64,000 nucleotides of DNA. Origin: Planctomycetota bacterium. Its GTDB lineage: Bacteria > Planctomycetota > UBA1135 > GCA-002686595. Positions within the stretch are counted from its first letter, which is position 1, and every line of letters begins with the position of its first letter. A program made the position numbers and the translations under genes. The notes beneath the pieces are model-generated. The model was not told the origin of the DNA and ran no database searches. It saw only the letters and a program-made list of their open reading frames with translations. Positions 61,944 to 64,000 of this stretch are shown in pieces. The DNA lies in the NCBI GenBank assembly GCA_014238415.1, contig JABABA010000017.1:23923-87922 (forward strand), given 5' to 3'.

Positions 61944-63685
61944 TGCCCGGAGCACGCGAGACTTTGGGTGCACCATTGCAGCGGGTGATCGACCTTTTCG
62001 AAGCCAGGGAAGAGCGCTGGGGTACTCTGCTTGTCCTGGCCATCGTTGTCGGGTTGTTGGCGGGCTGTCTGGCCCTTGGCTTGCATGCTGGTACAGAGCG
62101 ACTCGTCCATTGGCTCGCGCCCCTGGCAGCGGGCCCGGGTGGCATCGTGCTTCCCGCCTGCGGCGCGTTGCTCGGTTCCTGGGTGGTTGTGAGCTTGATG
62201 AAGGAGCCTGCCGGTCACGGGGTTCCCGAGGTGGTTCGTGCGGTTTGCCGTGAGGGTGGACGCATGCGCCCGCGCTCGATTGTTTCCCGCTGGCTGGGCA
62301 GTTTGCTGCATGTGGGCGCAGGCGGTTCCGCCGGGTTGGAGGGTCCCATCGTGCATTCCGGCGCCGCAGTGGGGGCCACCATCGCCGATCGTGCTCACTT
62401 GGACGAGCGGCGGCGCGCGATCCTGGTGGCCTGTGGCGTGGCTGCGGGCATCGCGGGCATATTTCACGCGCCCCTGACGGGACTGGCCTTTTCCATGGAG
62501 ATCGTTCTGGCGGAGGTCAGCGCCCTGTCGCTCTTGCCGGTTGTCCTGGCTGCTGCGGTTGCGGCAGCTCTGGCCCAGGCGTTGCACGGGGATTCGACGA
62601 TCTTCGCCGCACCACTTGAGTTGTCCGTGAGCAGCACGGATTTGCTCTTGTGCCTGGGCCTTGGCCTGGCCTGCGGACTGGGGGCGGTGCTGTTGACCCG
62701 CGGGGTGGGCTGGATGGACCGCCTGGGGGGGCGTTTGAACCTGGGGCGGCTGGGAGCCCCCGCGCTGTTTGGCGTGGGCGTGGGTCTGATCGGGTTCTTC
62801 GTGCCCAAGGCCCTGGGTGATGGCTATTCACTGATCCATGAAGTCATCGCCGGGGATTTGAGCGCAGGGCCCTGGCTGTTGGCTGGTTTGTTTGCTGCCA
62901 AGCTGCTTGCTTCGTCGATTTCCCTGGGATCCGGCGCGCCCGGGGGCGTGTTTGCACCCAGCCTGGTACTGGGAGCCTTGACCGGAGCTCTCTTCCATCG
63001 AGTGATCGAGCCGTGGATTCCCGGGGATCAGCTGGCCTCGGTGGGGTCCTTCGCCCTGGCGGGAATGGGAGGCATGGTGGCTGGAACCTTGCAGGCACCC
63101 CTGACCGGAATCCTGCTGGTGATGGAGGTCACGGGTGGTTACGGGGCGTCCCTGGCTCTGATGGCTACCACGGTCACTTCGCTGCTGGTGGCTCGACGCT
63201 TTGAGCGCTGGTCGATCTACATGCGCGTGCTGGCCGAGGCTGGGGACCTGCTGCGCCCCGGCACGGACCAACGGATCCTGGCAGATGTGCGCGTGTCTGA
63301 GTGCCTTGACGATGCGGTGCTGCCGATCCACGAAGGCATGACCCTGGCGGACCTGGTGCGCGTCGCCCGCCGAACCTCCCGCAATCATTTCCCCGTGCTT
63401 GATGAGGACGGTGCCCTGGTGGGCATGCTGGAGCTCAGCAGCGTGCGCGAGTTGCTTCTGGATCCGGAACTCGCCCGTGTGACCCTGGTGGGTACGGTGA
63501 TGCAGGCGGGCGGCGCTCGCGTCAGCGCCGACGCAACCCTAGCGGAGGCACTGGCTCAGTTCGATGCGGCCAACGCTTGGGTCCTGCCTGTGGTGGAGGG
63601 TGATCGGTTCTTGGGCTTGGTGTCCAAGAGCACTCTCTTTGGGATCTATCGCAACGAGTTGCGTTTGCAGACCCAGGAGGGATAA
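61943..63685 (+). CDS. ClC-family chloride channel/transporter with C-terminal CBS pair
   Basis: A 580-residue membrane protein with the ClC selectivity motifs: GAGGSAGLEGPIVH (GxEGP with the gating Glu), GSGAPGGVFAPSLVLGA (GxFxP) and a GIFHAPLTGLAFSMEI helix. The membrane part ends at about residue 430. Two CBS domains follow (about 450-510 and 515-570), with HFPVLDEDGALVGMLELSSV and WVLPVVEGDRFLGLVSKSTL, which usually bind adenine nucleotides and modulate transport. The first GSGIP-type motif is altered to GSAGL, so anion preference may differ. The gene is coupled to the HTH-EIIA gene; a terminator lies downstream, but it is oriented for the opposite strand. Confidence 0.93.
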   Translation: MPGARETLGAPLQRVIDLFEAREERWGTLLVLAIVVGLLAGCLALGLHAGTERLVHWLAPLAAGPGGIVLPACGALLGSWVVVSLMKEPAGHGVPEVVRAVCREGGRMRPRSIVSRWLGSLLHVGAGGSAGLEGPIVHSGAAVGATIADRAHLDERRRAILVACGVAAGIAGIFHAPLTGLAFSMEIVLAEVSALSLLPVVLAAAVAAALAQALHGDSTIFAAPLELSVSSTDLLLCLGLGLACGLGAVLLTRGVGWMDRLGGRLNLGRLGAPALFGVGVGLIGFFVPKALGDGYSLIHEVIAGDLSAGPWLLAGLFAAKLLASSISLGSGAPGGVFAPSLVLGALTGALFHRVIEPWIPGDQLASVGSFALAGMGGMVAGTLQAPLTGILLVMEVTGGYGASLALMATTVTSLLVARRFERWSIYMRVLAEAGDLLRPGTDQRILADVRVSECLDDAVLPIHEGMTLADLVRVARRTSRNHFPVLDEDGALVGMLELSSVRELLLDPELARVTLVGTVMQAGGARVSADATLAEALAQFDAANAWVLPVVEGDRFLGLVSKSTLFGIYRNELRLQTQEG

Positions 63686-63743
63686 CGGCCACCCGTACTT
63701 GGCGGCCGCCTGTTCTCACATGCCGTCTAGCGCAGGAATTACC

Positions 63744-63788
63744 AAGAAAGACGCGGAGGCGTCGGCCCTTGGCCGACGCCCCCGCGTC
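63744..63788 (-). terminator. Intrinsic terminator of the secreted-protein gene at the right edge
   Basis: An 18-bp stem with one mismatch is formed by 63750-63767 and 63771-63788 (3-nt loop). Read on the minus strand the stem is followed by TTTCTT at 63749-63744, so it ends transcripts of the gene at 63846. It may also stop readthrough from the ClC gene. Confidence 0.75.
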
Positions 63789-63845
63789 TGTTGCATGTGT
63801 GCTGAATCCAGGCCCTAGGGCCTGAATCCAACAACTAGATTCCGA

Positions 63846-64000
63846 TCAGAAGTTGACCGTGACACCGTCCGAGAAGTTCGAAGACGCGCCATCGCGATAC
63901 CACATCTGGAAGTGGTACTCATCGCCCGGGGCGATCAGACCACCTGGAGGGAATGGCAGCTCGGCGGGGACCAGGAATCCCGGTGCGCCAGGTACCACGC
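63846..64000 (-). CDS. C-terminus of a secreted planctomycete-type protein, partial
   Basis: Only the last 50 codons are in the window; the stop is at 63846-63848. The visible end contains IAPGDEYHFQMWYRDGASS followed by NFSDGVTVNF at the very C-terminus. Tails of the form GxxxxFQxWYRDxxxxxxxxSNxxxVxF are, as I recall, frequent at the end of large secreted proteins in some planctomycete lineages. There they may form a terminal beta module or a sorting signal. Nothing can be said of the main domain. A hairpin terminator follows at 63744-63788. Confidence 0.75.
   Translation of the reverse strand, partial: VVPGAPGFLVPAELPFPPGGLIAPGDEYHFQMWYRDGASSNFSDGVTVNF

Overview
The window looks like chromosomal DNA of a GC-rich Gram-negative bacterium, most probably a planctomycete. 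The best evidence is a PSCyt1/DUF1549/DUF1553 cytochrome-type protein coupled to a Tat-like DUF1501 protein and followed by a DUF1080 protein. An ECF sigma factor divergent from a Ser/Thr kinase with a beta-propeller-like C-terminus, and a secreted protein ending in an FQMWYRD-type tail, fit the same picture. Genes for heptose-containing LPS show a diderm envelope. No tRNA, rRNA, CRISPR array, IS element or prophage was seen; the window reads as stable core and lineage-specific chromosome.

Layout. 1-9.4 kb: a truncated SUMF1-type gene, a REC/HD-GYP regulator, an RluA-type pseudouridine synthase, an AI-2E family permease, a 1173-residue anchored protein of carboxypeptidase-regulatory-like repeats, and the large subunit of methylmalonyl-CoA mutase. 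9.5-14.6 kb (minus): a tight operon of a nucleotidyltransferase/GT2 fusion, a GT39-type membrane glycosyltransferase and a sulfatase-fold enzyme with Thr at the nucleophile position. 14.7-18.9 kb (plus): methylmalonyl-CoA epimerase and a split propionyl-CoA carboxylase (beta subunit, biotin carboxylase, biotin carrier). With the mutase these convert propionyl-CoA to succinyl-CoA. 18.9-22.3 kb: a secreted DUF1028 protein and a dapE-dapD pair for lysine/diaminopimelate synthesis.

22.4-22.6 kb holds the most interesting candidate: a roughly 155-nt orphan RNA with a near-consensus promoter, a strong intrinsic terminator and two hairpins that display the same 9-nt loop. 22.7-29.5 kb: a PaaK-like remnant, a patatin/ferredoxin fusion, a site-2 protease, an aldehyde:ferredoxin oxidoreductase fused to a MoaD-like tail ending in Gly-Gly, a heptosyltransferase and a small membrane protein. 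29.5-38.6 kb (minus): a heterodimeric ABC exporter, an M28 peptidase of glutamate carboxypeptidase II type, a large unrecognised membrane protein and an ECF sigma factor. 38.8-43.5 kb (plus): the Ser/Thr kinase and a HAD/degenerate P-loop fusion.

43.6-49.2 kb (plus) is an envelope operon with overlapping genes: rpoZ, lpxK, an LpxL-type acyltransferase, a deoxyhypusine-synthase-like protein, hldE and a TauE/SafE permease. 49.2-51.8 kb (minus): two overlapping glutamate dehydrogenase genes, one apparently catalytic and one missing catalytic lysines. 51.9-54.9 kb: an LPS-kinase/heptosyltransferase fusion and a second heptosyltransferase. 55-60.2 kb (minus): the DUF1080, DUF1501 and PSD1 genes. 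60.4-64 kb: an enoyl-CoA hydratase, an HTH/PTS-EIIA fusion coupled to a ClC channel with CBS domains, and the 3' end of a secreted protein gene with its terminator. All functions are read from sequence motifs alone; no database search was run.
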